From NCBI GenBank assembly GCA_036924285.1, contig JAYKYS010000001.1:38501501-38565500 (forward strand): a stretch of DNA of 64,000 nucleotides, in the 5' to 3' direction. Below are positions 10,590 to 22,555 of this stretch, piece after piece (within the stretch, counting starts at the first letter, position 1; each line of letters opens with the position of its first letter). This DNA comes from Asterella californica. Lineage: Eukaryota; Streptophyta; Marchantiopsida; Marchantiales; Aytoniaceae. Made by a program: the position numbers and the translations under genes. The notes beneath the pieces are model-generated. The model worked only from the letters and a program-made list of their open reading frames with translations. It did no database searches and was not told where the DNA came from.

Positions 10590-11191
10590 AAGAGAATTTG
10601 ATAACATGACTGCTCAAATTGCATCTCTGCTTGACTTTTGTCAATCGACTGATTCGGACCTCTTGGTTACATATTCCAACTCCGCACTCTCCCGCTCCTG
10701 TACACGTCATACCGGAAATTAGCGCCCATGTCCGCTGACATCGTCATTTAATCGGAGAAACTGTCTCCGGGCAGTCGAAGCGATGATCAAGACATGCAAT
10801 GTCTGCAAGAGTAAGATCAAGCTCAAGAAACGTTGTGGGGTATTGATCAAGCAAAGCCGACCGAGAGAAGTAGTAAGAGAGAGAGAATTCACATCTCCTT
10901 GTACAGTCCCCCAATCCGACCATGTCCACCCGGCTGCTTGCTGATACCTTTGCTGATTAACAGGAGTGACTTATGATCAGCAACATCCCAACGGAGTTCT
11001 TCGCTCCATTTTGTCTCTGTCTCTGTTCAACAAGCCAAGACTTGGACTACGATGATATCATAAATTCTGAGCGTAGCAGAGACCTGTTATCAGAGAGTCT
11101 CCAGAACATGTCTGAACTCGAAACGAATAAAACTGTGAAAGAGGCAATGGGCGGGGTTTCCCGACATAATGCAGAGATGTGGACCTCATAA
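10590..11191 (+). other. possible upstream exons of an unknown plus-strand gene
   Basis: Three plus-strand stretches have protein-like composition. They are 10,590-10,711 (includes ETREFDNMTAQIASLLDFCQ), 10,781-10,943 (starts MIKTCNVCKSKIKL), and 11,035-11,191 (includes DYDDIINSERSRDLLSESLQ and ETNKTVKEAMGG). A plausible acceptor (GCTGATTAACAG) precedes 10,966. I could not join them into one frame with good splice sites, and I do not recognise the product. They may be exons of the gene ending at 11,774 or decayed coding DNA. Confidence 0.25.
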
Positions 11192-11410
11192 AAGCCATCT
11201 TTCCCTTTGAGGAAGGTGTACCCAGAAGAAACTGGCTTCAAGACCTAGCTTAGGACTCCTTACCCTAGGTACGTTTCGGGCAGGAAATATCTCGTTCAAC
11301 AGCAGGATGAATAAGCTGAACCAACAGAGGAATGTCTGTCCTCTCTATGAAGATGGGGACGAAGATGCTGTGCATTAACTGTGTAGAATTTAGTACTCTC
11401 AGAAACAAAT

Positions 11411-11774
11411 ATGTTTAGCGACATTAGAAACCTGATACCATCGGACCTGTTCACAAGATTCAATCGCCTGGACTCGAAACCCAGAGCAGCTGCCTTGTTT
11501 CCACCTGATTTTGGGGTCAGCCTGTCAAATCCTTCCTTGGAAGGTGAGGACGAACGTCCTCTATGGTAAGTCTCCCCTTCCCTTCCTGAGGTAGCTGTCA
11601 GCTTCCCAACCCATCCTTGTTTCCAGGTCTACCGTCGGGACGGTAAGGCAAGCAATTCTTGATCAGCAATTCTGTTCAACTGGACCAGTTGTGCGTTGGT
11701 CAAGGCTATTTATTGCTGTAAATCTGTCCGATGCACTGGCACATACTTTTCGCATTAGTCACAGCGATAACTAA
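11411..11774 (+). CDS. hypothetical spliced small protein or 3' end of an unknown gene
   Basis: ATG at 11411 opens a 155-nt exon ending at a good donor (CTATG|GTAAGT, 11565/11566). A pyrimidine-rich intron of 61 nt ends at TTTCCAG (11626). The second exon (11627-11774) continues in frame to TAA. The joined product is 100 residues and begins MFSDIRNLIPSDLF; it contains FPPDFGVSLSNP before the junction and RQAILDQQFCSTGPVVRW after it. The match of splice sites and frame argues for a real transcript. An acceptor-like CTGTGTAG just upstream (11392) would let the frame extend to an earlier exon, so this could be only the C-terminal part. It has no domain I recognise. It lies tail to tail with the large chloroplast-protein gene, about 500 bp away. 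Confidence 0.4.
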
Positions 11775-12272
11775 GAGAAGTTTCATGAATGAATTAATCC
11801 AGTGAATTCCAGAGGAATTGATTTGAAGATATACATCAATTTCTCGCTAATAATCTCACAATCCCTAATTCACAACCGTTGTTTACGAGCAATTACTGTA
11901 AACCACCAGTCGATCCTGCTAACAGGGTCTGCTACTTTCAAGTCGGGTAAAACTATACCTCTACGATTTCCACAACTTAGTTTTACACAGATACAAGACT
12001 GTGTATGATTACTACATGGGATGATCAATTACACTCATCCACGATCCGGGATATGCCTCAGTTTACAAGTTTTCTCTGTGACTCCAAATACATCGATTCT
12101 AAGATAAATTCTTTCTGCAAGGATCGTTCGCAGCCTGTACTATGTTCTAGAACTCTACTCCTAACCAACGTCACAATTTCTCCAAGTGAATCTGCCGGTT
12201 CTCTACAGATCTCTGGGAAGAAACTCCCAGCTACAAAATCTTAATTTACACGTGTCTCGTTACACATGCTTG
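11775..12272. other. convergent intergenic region / 3' UTRs
   Basis: This gap lies between the stop of the plus-strand hypothetical gene and the stop of the minus-strand chloroplast-protein gene, so it should contain both 3' ends. Two chance plus-strand frames (11802-12008, 12005-12244) show no domain. No terminator or RNA structure is clear. Confidence 0.5.
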
Positions 12273-15200
12273 CTAAGAATCATCATCTTCGGCCGGTGGT
12301 AATACTTGCTTTCGAGGATACAATACTATCGCTAAGGCAGCAACCATGGCTGTACCTAGAGCGCCAGCTAGAGGATTTCCGGCGTAGGCCCCAGTTAACC
12401 ATGCAGGAGCACCAGGCAAGTAATAAGTTAATCCTCCTAAGTTAACCACAGAGAATGCAGCTACAATTCCAGCATGGATTCCGATTGGAAGACTTAAATC
12501 GCCATCCATTCTCGAACGGGCACCAGCCAAGGCCACGGCCAGAAACCACAAACCTACCATTGCTGGTGGGGACCTGTAGGATAGCAAGTCCTTGTGAGTA
12601 ACTGGCAGGAACTTGTAAGGCACACTTAAGCAACTTTTGAATCATTTGCATCAAGGTCGGAAACGACTGGGACTCACATGAAACAGACACCGAAACAACA
12701 CGCAAGATACTCACCAATGTATAACCGCGAAGGCAAGAGCCGAAAGGACGATTCCCCAGTGAGTGCCCAAGTCCACGGCTATTTCTTCCTGTAGCCAGGC
12801 TCTAAAGAGGAGTTCTTCCACAAGGGCTACAATGAGAGCCATAGAGACAGATTGACCAATTAGTGACAACAGCTTCCAGCACGTGAAGATTGCTGTTGCT
12901 GCTCGGCCTGGAAATGGTGGATTCTCAACCAAAATTGAACCCCAGCTGAAATTAATATAGCCCAACGCCCAATTGATGCCGTAATACGCTGTCACAACGT
13001 TAACCCCAACTGCCATCCCAACTGCAACAACCCGTAGCTGGAAGAACAAACAGCAGAAGGATGAAAAGAATCAGGGAAAACTTACTTCACTTTCAGACAC
13101 TTGGTGACTAGAGGTTCTCGTCAACTGGGTATAGAACACTAAGTGAGGAAGCTAGAACAGAACTAGAACACGGTAGCTTCATTTAATATCATTATCAGCG
13201 TCTGCCTCACTCTTAATATACACGATAACCTTGTTGTACTTGACATCACGTTCCCAAACCAGAGGAGTCAATCTTAATCCATACGGCAAACTTGCTGGAC
13301 TTAACCCGTGAGTTACTTGTGGAAGTTACTGAATATTCCTGAGAGTTACTTTTCATGCGACACTCAGCGGAAACGGATAAGATTTCCAATATCAAGTAGA
13401 TGCTGGGTACTACATTCTCATACAATACCAACGCTTCGTTCAAATGATGGTTCTAAAATGACAACCATGTGATTAAATACCAAAAGACAAAGCAACCTGC
13501 TGATTTGACTGACACCTCTCTCTCAGTTCTGCATCACCTTAGCACGTGTGAGAAGCTCTAGCCCGTACGCAACAAGTGGACGATCATAACCCCGAACGCG
13601 CTTGCCCCATATAAGTATCACGATGAATATCGCACCGTAAAGCCCGATACCAGCACCAGCATCCGCAACACTATTTGGAGATTTTGTTGACCACTGTAGC
13701 AGCAAAGTGGGAAGTAAAGGCACTAAAACTGGCGTCCACAAGAGAATCGTCATCCCCAAAAATCCCAGTAGCCTGCAAACAACCAAGTCATTCTTCGAAA
13801 TGAAAGGTTCACGGTGCAGTAATTTGTAATATAACTACATGAGAGTCAACTGTAGACCGCGGTCCTGTGCCAGAGACCCCTGTCTAGTAACTCCAAGAAA
13901 AAATTCACAGTCGAAAGAGAGATTTATGCAGTCTGGTGTCCTTCTCCTAACATGCTTCACTTTTATTGCAGTTACCACAGAGTCACTAAGAAAGCATTCA
14001 AATTATACCTCTGCTGCAAGGGGCGGTCTTTGATCCGAAGGAAACCCAGGAGGCGGTCAGCAAGACTCATAGCACCACGTAAACCACCCCAGAGAAGTGC
14101 ACCTTTCCCAACAAGCGTTAATATTCCACCTTTCTGGCCAATTTCTGCGAGCATTGCCACCAGCCTGCCATTATAGCAGACACACGTGGGAAACGGATAT
14201 TAGTAAAAATGATAGGGGAGTTTTGAAGCTGTGGAAATTTGAGTCCCTCTGTACGCCAACTGTGGTTAACGCAAAAGGATTACTTCGCTGTCAACAACCA
14301 AACCAAGTGAGGAACACACCTGTCTTGATCCACTTCCCCACTTTCTTTCTTTGGTACGACTGGAGATACCATAGAGATGGCCTTTTCAGCAAGCTCGGGA
14401 ACAAATTTGGGGAAACCATCCCGATCACCAGTGTCGTCTACACTATCCGCTTTATTCCCATCAATTTTACTACCTTCAGATAAGTGAACTCCTGTACTTG
14501 TTCCACTCTGGCTTGCTACCGCCGCACTAGCACCCATTGCAACTGTTACTGCACCTATAAGCTTGCTATGGTTTGATCCTTCATCCTCATTTTCTGTATC
14601 ACAGTGGACCAAGTTGTCGTCTGCTCGGACGTCATCTTTCTTCCCACCTGATACCTGCTCGGGAACTTTTTCTCTTCCGCTTTCCTTATTGTCGTTGGCC
14701 ACTGTGATATGACCCGCAGGATTTTCAGAAGCCAACTCGTCGGAGGATGGATCACTTGTGACTGCCTTTGATGAACTCGTCGAAAGTGCACGGGCATTTT
14801 TCTCTTCATCTTGGTCATCTGTGACTATCAGAAATAGAGCACCAAGAGCTGCCAGTACTACGCCCACAAGCACCCCGAGTGGAATAAACCTACCGAGGGT
14901 ACTAGTGCTTCCCAGTACCGTACCAAGAGTTCGTGCAATACTGTTTCCATTTAATATTCCAAGCATCCCACTAGAGTCCGGTTGAGAACTTGCAGCCGCT
15001 TCACTTCCTTCGCCCCCATCAATTTTCCAATTCCTCTCTGCCGCAAGGTCGAGAATTCTTTCTTGGCCTTGATTCACAGCTTCAGAAACTGCATGAGCAA
15101 CCTTAGACATTTCTTCCTTCAAATCTATATCCAGAGCGTCCAGGCCGGCACCTCCTAATCTTCTTACAGCCTCCAACTTCAGGGCATTCAACACGACATC

Positions 15201-18200
15201 TCTGATCATGTTTTGGTTTTCACTACCCGAGTTCGTATCTTTTCTATCGGCACTTTTTACAATGTCCTCCTTCAGAATTTTATTTACGTTGCCTTGATCA
15301 CGATCGATTTCGGCAGCTATTGCTGCAAGTCTTCCTTCAGTCCCGTCATCAGGGTAGGCAGGTGAGTTTCCTATTTCGTAAGATTGCGCTTGATCGCTAG
15401 TTTCATCTAGGTGAGAGACTGAATGCTCCCGGGGATCATGGTCAGCCCCAACAAACTCGTTCCTAGTACTTTGCATATTCGATTGTCTGGATTCTGACAT
15501 TTGGACGAGCTTCTCCTCGCCCTTGTCATGTTCTTCATCCAACTTAGAGCTACTCACGTCCGGGGTGTCCTTCCGAGGATCATCTTCCGAATCAGAGTCC
15601 ATCTCATGGGCGTTCCGGCTTGTGGAGGCCTTTCTCCTGTTCTCCTCCTCGTGATCTTCCTTCTCTGCAGCTGTGGAACCATTTGCCACGGGTGGATTAT
15701 CTTTCTCGAGTTGATCAAGAACATTCTCGACAACACCAAAGACATTCGTGACTGCCATTTGTGTTGCGTCGTCAAAACCTGTCAGGGCTTGCAGAGCTTG
15801 CCCAACGGAAGGAACTGGAGGAACCTGTTGACTAGCTGGGGGTGGAGTTGGAACGGACGCAGTTACTGAATTTGCTACGGCAGGAACCTCATTCTGGGAT
15901 TTCTGCTGAGCCTCTTCATTTTGAAGGGTTGCTGAACTCTGGTCATTATTTTCGGTCTGGGTAGGTGTAGCTTGTTCCTGCTTACTGGTGTCATCTTCAT
16001 GCTCGGACATACCACTCCTTTCAGTTGCTGCTGGTTCCGGTTCGTTTTTATTGTCCTGTTCCTGGCCGGACGCCACTGGAGAGTCTGCTGTTACCACGTC
16101 TGCGTGATCGTTACTTCCTGCATCTCCTTTGTTTCTGGAGTCGGGTGCTCCATCACTTCCCCTGGCATCCGCAGGGATTTGTCCGCTTGTTGAAGCAATG
16201 CTGCGATCTTTCTCATCAGGTTTTCCTACTGACTTTCCACTGTCGTGTAACTTCTGATCATTGGAATTGACCTTGGTATCGTGAGCTTGTCCAGTATTAT
16301 CCTGGGAGCTCTCACTGGAATCTTGCTCGATATGTGGCACCTTCGCCTCCTTCTTTAGATCATCAGCACTCTTGCTACCATCATTGTTGGTCTTGGTATC
16401 CTGAGAAGGATCGGAACCTGCTGCTGTTGTATGCTCACCTTGGACTACACTCGTAACCTTTTTCAAGTCGTCACTCATCGTACTATCATCAGAACTGATA
16501 CCAGAAACCGTTTGCAAACTGTGATCAGAAGAAGAATCTCCGGGCCTACCTGTCAGTCCAGCAAGCTTTGCTTTTAGGCTCTCAGTCAATCCATCTGGAA
16601 GCTTGGGAGCCGGTATCTGCTCGCCAAAGCCAGCCGTCTTCAAGCTGATACCTTTCGCTTGAACCGTCGCTGAAACAGCACTAGCCATCTTCCCACGGAC
16701 ATCCTCGGGAACAGCTTCTTGCAAGGCACCCACGAGACTCTCACCTCTTCCAACAGCTTCCAAAACCTTCCATGGCGCATCAAGATTGTTTAATAAGGAC
16801 ACTGTATAAATGGATTCGTCACTGACCGAAAAGGGCAAGATACTGACGTAAAACTAGGTAAACAGATTCAAAGGTAAAAGCAAGTCCTGACGAAAGCGTC
16901 GAGAGGTCTTTTACTTGTTGCTTCTGGTCAGCTGAAAGCGTCCCTGGCATTGTGACATCCAGGACCTTCATGACACTCTCTGCAGCTAGCTGCACCTGGC
17001 CTCTTTCAAGCTCCTCTGGGTTGTCCTGCTCCCCCTCTTGGCTATGCGCTTCAATGGTACCTCCAGCTTGCGTTTTAACCGTGTCACCAGATCCTTCAAC
17101 GCTCACCGCATGATCATTACTGTGAGCCTTCCGTTCACCTGCTTCCGCTGACGATTTCGATGAAGGTTCCTACATCATAACCCTCACGGGTTAATCCATG
17201 TTATCTGCAATTACACTTAACTTTGCACGATACAACTAAGCATAGAAGCAAACATAGCACGTGGGGCAAACTAAGTAAGAAACAATGGGGCTACTCACTC
17301 CCTCTAAAACGACGCTTATCAACTCTACTATCATCATGACTTTCTCCTCGTTCACTGGATTCTGTTACCTGAGAGCCCAGCTTCGAGTGCTCTGATAAAT
17401 CAGATGTGTAGTCAGTTACATCGATAATGTCACTGTCCACCATATTGTGAGTGTTCGGTGCATCAAGAGTCGTCGTAGCAGCCGGCCCTGAAACCTTCTC
17501 CGCCGTTGCTGTGGCGGTGATTTGACTTCCGACAGGGCTCCACTCCTTTGTAGGCTTTACAGGCTCCACAACATTTAATAAAGGATGTCGCCCCTTCAAC
17601 AGGGCAACTTCGACTGCCGCGAGCCACTGCAAGGAAATAGGTGGTACAAGTCTGTTACTGCGAGTAAGATTCCTGTGTACGTCCCATTTAGAGCTCACTG
17701 AATTCCCAATGGCTTCGTGCAACAAGGTTTCGAAACGTACCTCTAGAGCCACGCCATGGCTCCACTCCGATGCCATACCAGGAAAGTCGGATCCATCAGG
17801 AGAGTCTTCCAGGCCTATACTAGAAGGAGATACGAGCAGCATTATGTAGGGGTTCTTCTCAAATCCCCTTTGAGATACGGAGATCTGGTGTCCAATGTAG
17901 TCTTGCACATGCTGTCACCCACAAACACACAATCAAGCAGCAATAAGCGCCGGGAGATGAATAAGCGCTACTAGCAGAAAGACCTTGCAGATGGTAGGTT
18001 GCGCCGTCTGAGAGAGATATGTTGAGAGTAGGATTCCAGCCAAAACTAGGTTTCAGTGCCCACCACTATAGAGACTTTATAGAGTACTCTGAGTTGCGGG
18101 GGACTGAGCCACAGCGGCTTTTGTGGTTTACCAAACTCGGTTGTCGTCTGTGATCAACAAGGTGATTATCCGGTGCTCACAAATGTCCAGTGTTCTGACG

Positions 18201-20832
18201 ATATATTGCATTGAGATGTTCGAATCAGAAAAGAAAATTGGTACACGATAACTAGGAGAAGGCACTGGTCTTTCGGGTGCTTTAAATGGAGAAGATTGAA
18301 ACTAATACTTGGTGGACTCTACTACCTACATGACGTTGATCAAATTTTCTATCACGGAAGTTTATGAAATTCCAAATAATAAGTGAGATAATCCACAAGA
18401 GAGTGCCATACCTGTATGCACAGAAGAGGAATCTGAACCCTTTCAAGCGTCATGTCACTGCTGACATCGTTATAAAACTTTTCTACACTATCATACCCGT
18501 GAGAAACCCTGGTTATGGCTGTCTCGAATTCACGGAGTGACCTTGCTGCTAGGCCTCCACCGACGTCAAACCCTTTACTTTCGCCTTGGAAGAGCTTCTG
18601 TCGAACAAGGGAAGAGTGAGTTGCCACGACTACAAATTTAGACTTAGTATGTAGGTGACCGAATCGAGTGACAACTTGACTGATGACTACCTGTTAGATG
18701 GAAGGGACTCATGCATGGGTCAACCAGCATTTTAGCGTCTAATACATAACATAAAACGTCTTGCTGAGTACGCCCACGCAATATGACCCTTGCAGTTTGA
18801 GATACCGTGCCTTGCTCACAACTTTCCCCATTCACATAAACGTTCATCACACCTTTAACATTTTGGAGTATGGCATAGATTAAAAGGTAACCAACCAACT
18901 GTTTGGTTGATTCAGCTGACTGTGAATCTTCAGAGCATACCTGATTTGCGTCCAGAATCTTTATTAGCTCATTCGTCAATGCCTGGTCTAGGTCATTCCA
19001 ACGTGAAGCTGTCACGGACTGGGTCACCTTGTCCAGGTTGTAAGGATTGTCGATGCAAACTGCTGCTGTCAGGGGAGTCGCATACGCTTCTTCACCAAGA
19101 TACTTTGAAAGCATATTTGCTCCCAAACCCCATCCAATGCCCATAATTGTTGTCCATGGCCTTCGCTTTGCGATATAGTGCGCTACTAGACGAACATCAT
19201 CACTATCCGCTGCTGAGAAGACCCTAACCAGAAAGACCGAGCAGAAAATCTCAGTCTCCGTCGCAATCAGATGTGTTTATCTTCATAAAGACTTTAGAAC
19301 ACGTAACGCTTGACACTTAGAACTCTATTCAGCAACAATGCCCAAGCCTTCACGCTGAGGCATTCTATTCTGCCACGAAGTACAAGCCATCACGTTCAGA
19401 TTCCAAAATTGGAGGCAATCTGTTCATGGAGGTATGAGGAGAAAACATCATCCATTTTCCAGTGTCATACCTAGCACTATGTATGGCTTTGATAGCCGGG
19501 GGTTTAATTGGGTTGCAACAAGCACCTTAGGAGTAATCCCGCAAGCTGGCATTGTGTAATAATAAGTAACACGTAACCTACACTTCTCTAGAGCACACAT
19601 GCTTGTGGTATCCTCTTCGTATGGAACCCATAAAAACTTAAGATGCTAACACAAGTTGTGCTCCACCTGTCATATGTATCTTCGCTGTTCTCTGCTGTGG
19701 TTAACCAAGTTGGAATCGGCAACACAAGGGATTTGCTCAGAGGGACAGACAAAGAGCCAGGACTCTTTGCAAGCTAGCTCTTACTCTTTACCAGGTAAGA
19801 TTAGTTGCCTTTGCGACGTTAGCAGATTGAAAGATTCGTTCATCACAAAGAATTTTGAGGTTTACATGGTACTTGCCTGGGTGTTGTTAAAGGAGATCCA
19901 CCACAGCCTCGGGGATTCAAGACCACCGGGAAGTAGCCTCGCTGTTCCGCAACTCGCGTGAACTTGCCGATTCCTTTTTCTTCACTGCCTTCACTGCTTC
20001 CAGGGATGATGAGTAACACATTGTCCAGTTCCTTAGTCTTTTCCAAGTCGAGATGACTAGGCCAGTCGACGGCCACTGTCCCACCATCATGACCGTGCAG
20101 ACAGAGTCGTTGATACTCTGGTGGCTTTGATTCCATCTTGAATACTGCTTCAGTTTGCTTTGTGCTACGCGTTCGGCTAGAGGGAGCTAGTGACGGACAC
20201 CGTCTTGTGACATATCGACTGAACGGTGTAGCTCTGGACAAGTTCAGCCAAACATCTAAACTCTCAAATTGTCCCAGCTCCGATGTTCGCTCCGAAACTG
20301 AAAGGCTTCGCCTTCCACCCTCTCTTGACGCGTATGAGTAAAATGCTCCCGAAACTCCTAAGATTGTCATTACTAACGCTACAGAGTAAAGAAAATTGTT
20401 GGACGATGCACCAGTGAAGATGTGGGACAGAACTGACAGTATTCTGGAGCATTCACCTCCATCAGAGAAACAAGCTTTCACCAGAGGCGTCCATTCAGTT
20501 TCCAAGGACTCAGTATCTACTGCTGATCGTGCTGCCAGACTTCTCCGTCGTCCATGTTTTGGATGTGTCAGTTGTCTCCCAAGATGAAAACTTGCGAGAC
20601 ACGTTAGTGATCTTGTCATTCTAAACGCAGGAGAAGTATGTATCGGAAACACATCTGAGTATATACGTAGGCTGGAGACATTTTCGGCTGAACTCAGTCT
20701 CCTACTGAAGGAACCTCTTGGATAAGCAAAGTGGGGTTTTGAAAGAAACGCACTCATAGTTTGGCTACAATTCCATGGTTGTGAATTCCAGTCTTGTCTG
20801 GAAGCTAAAAGAAAGTAACTACTAGCAGACAT
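12273..20832 (-). CDS. chloroplast alpha/beta-hydrolase-like + CPBP (CAAX protease-like) membrane protein, At2g03140 type
   Basis: Ten exons (minus): 20832-19877, 19223-18691, 18629-18412, 17911-about 17299, about 17147-16915, 16766-14320, 14164-14009, 13772-13538, 13037-12715, 12573-12273. Phases agree throughout, giving about 2,004 residues; the exon 4/5 junction is the least certain. The N-terminus is a Ser/Arg-rich plastid transit-like peptide with a membrane segment near residue 150 (FLYSVALVMTILGVSGAF). An EMB8-like hydrolase fold follows at about 270-620 (LLIIPGSS, LNPRGCGGSP, GWGLGANML). A long acidic Ser/Gln/Asp-rich region holds the helix PEDVRGKMASAVSATVQ and a membrane segment (FIPLGVLVGVVLAALGALF). 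The C-terminus has several membrane helices and the CPBP motif EELLFR near 1871, then FAVIH and GIHAGI. The serine-nucleophile position reads GWGLG and the usual GGH motif is absent. The first intron is GC-AG. The order matches Arabidopsis At2g03140 (about 1,800 residues). Biochemical role is not established; plastid membrane location is inferred. Confidence 0.92.
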
Positions 20833-22260
20833 TGTAAAGAATTGCTGAAACTGGAAACTGGAAACTGGAAACTGTATGCAGCAGTGAAGCTAAGACTTCG
20901 CTATTTTGCTCGATTTGAGATGGTGCCTTTGAGCGGAGTTCTTCCCTCCGAATCCAGTCGACCTGAAAGTCATTCGCAGCGCCACTAATCTTCACCTGCA
21001 CAAGATCCTTAGCGAAGGTATATCACACTCGACTTTGCGAGTAAAAAACAATATGCCAAGAGGGCCAAGAGGGCCGGTTCCACTTGTGAACACCTGTTTG
21101 CGCTGAAAAACTTCGTTCAAAGCGCGAATGACGAGATGCGAGTCCGCACAATGCTTTCGTCCGGTTCTTCTATAGAGTTCGGACGAAATTATAGAAGACC
21201 GTTCTCGTGCGTACGGCCACAACCGGATCTATGCTCCTCGGGCCTCCGAAGGCTTGCTCACAACCTCCGGAGCACACCATCGAATTGCCTAGCAATTCAC
21301 GACGACCTCATCCGTCCGCAGCCAAAACGCTTGCCAACCAGCCAAATTGGCACCGTCAATACTGAAGCTGCTCTAAATCATCCGGACGACTGTCAGCCAT
21401 CAACGTGGCAAATGTCTGAAGAGCTCTTATGCTTTGTGGCGCAGGCAGGTTTCTGTTCTGCCAAGTGGTCCTCCCAAATGGCAGAGCAGACTAGAAGCGT
21501 GAGTCAAAATCTTCCAGGAAGTTGTCAGCCGCGCCTTTTTGCCTCCATTTATATAAGCACCTTTTTGCTATCACTGGCTGCCGAGTAATTTACATGGCAG
21601 AAAATCGGGAGGACTCCGTGAAAACGAAACCTGAAGCTTACAAGACACGTGTCGAGTAGGAGACACTTGAACAGCACTGTGGACGAGCATCTAGGAGCCA
21701 CGCGTGGCAAGGAGCATCTAGGAGCCCCATTTGTCTGTTTGTCGCTGTTGGAAAGCACGATATACCGCCGTCGTGGGAACACGAAGGCCAAGATCGTTAC
21801 AGTACTGCACTACAGTAATTCAGTGAATCTCGTGCTCTAGAGGACTGACAGTCATATATATGATGTGAAAATATATAATATACATGGGAAGCATACGAAG
21901 GATGTTTAGTATGGATCTTCCTCTGCACGATTTGGAACGTTATTTTAGGGTTTTGGCTCAACTGACAGCCAACTGGTGCCAGAAATCACGGAGTTTGGTC
22001 CTGAAATATCTGCAGGTTGAGCGTCCACTGGAAACAAGAATCTTCAACGAACAAATCCTCCCTATCATACATACTCACGATTCACGAAGTACGAGTATGT
22101 TCCACACGGCTTTTCACCGTCTTTCAGTGCCCTCACTTCTGCACAGTCACTGACAGCGTATCCTATATCTGTTGCGGATTCTCGAGTTGTAATCTGCTGC
22201 ATCCGGTCCACATTAGTTGCTGCGACTTTCAATGTCTACCCTGTATTGACAGTTTTGCCG
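20833..22260. promoter_or_regulatory. 5' leader/promoter region of the chloroplast-protein gene
   Basis: The first 200 bp upstream of the minus-strand ATG should hold the 5' UTR and core promoter. A short tandem repeat of the 7-mer GGAAACT (four copies, about 20845-20878 on plus) lies 15-45 bp upstream of the ATG. The 150-codon plus frame at 21136-21588 begins with ATG but has no domain and is Ser/Gln-rich; I regard it as chance. Nothing else is recognised up to 22.26 kb. Confidence 0.4.
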
Positions 22261-22273
22261 TCTAGTCTTGTTG

Positions 22274-22555
22274 ATGTCACTCACTCCAGACTTGTTTCGA
22301 GAAAAAGTGAAACACGAGAAATTAGCTTCCTTTGTACCCCATATTAACATCGCGGACTTGATCATGAGTGAACCCCCGGAAACTGAACAGCTTACATGTT
22401 TCCCTCACTTGCTAACGTCCGGAAATCAACGAGAAAACATGCAACAGCACGTGATCATGAGAGCTTTTTGTTGCCGAAAAGTATATTTAACAATAATTGA
22501 TCAGAAATGGAAGTCTGAATCTTCAAGACTTGTGCAGCGTTCCAGACTAGACTAA
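22274..22555 (+). CDS. hypothetical ORF, doubtful
   Basis: An ATG-initiated frame of about 93 codons (MSLTPDLFREKVKHEKLASF at the start, ending in QRSRLD) has balanced, protein-like composition in an otherwise AT-rich stretch. I recognise no family or motif; no clear splice signals or promoter are seen. It might be a fragment of a decayed gene or a chance frame. Confidence 0.2.
   Translation: MSLTPDLFREKVKHEKLASFVPHINIADLIMSEPPETEQLTCFPHLLTSGNQRENMQQHVIMRAFCCRKVYLTIIDQKWKSESSRLVQRSRLD

Noticed and set aside
14280..16838. 852-codon frame taken as a separate gene starting at 16838
   Set aside because: Its listed start is TTG and the frame is an internal exon of the ten-exon chloroplast-protein gene, with splice sites on both sides.
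21136..21588. 150-codon ATG frame upstream of the chloroplast-protein gene
   Set aside because: Ser/Gln/Pro-rich, no domain, located in the leader/promoter region of the opposite-strand gene; most likely chance.
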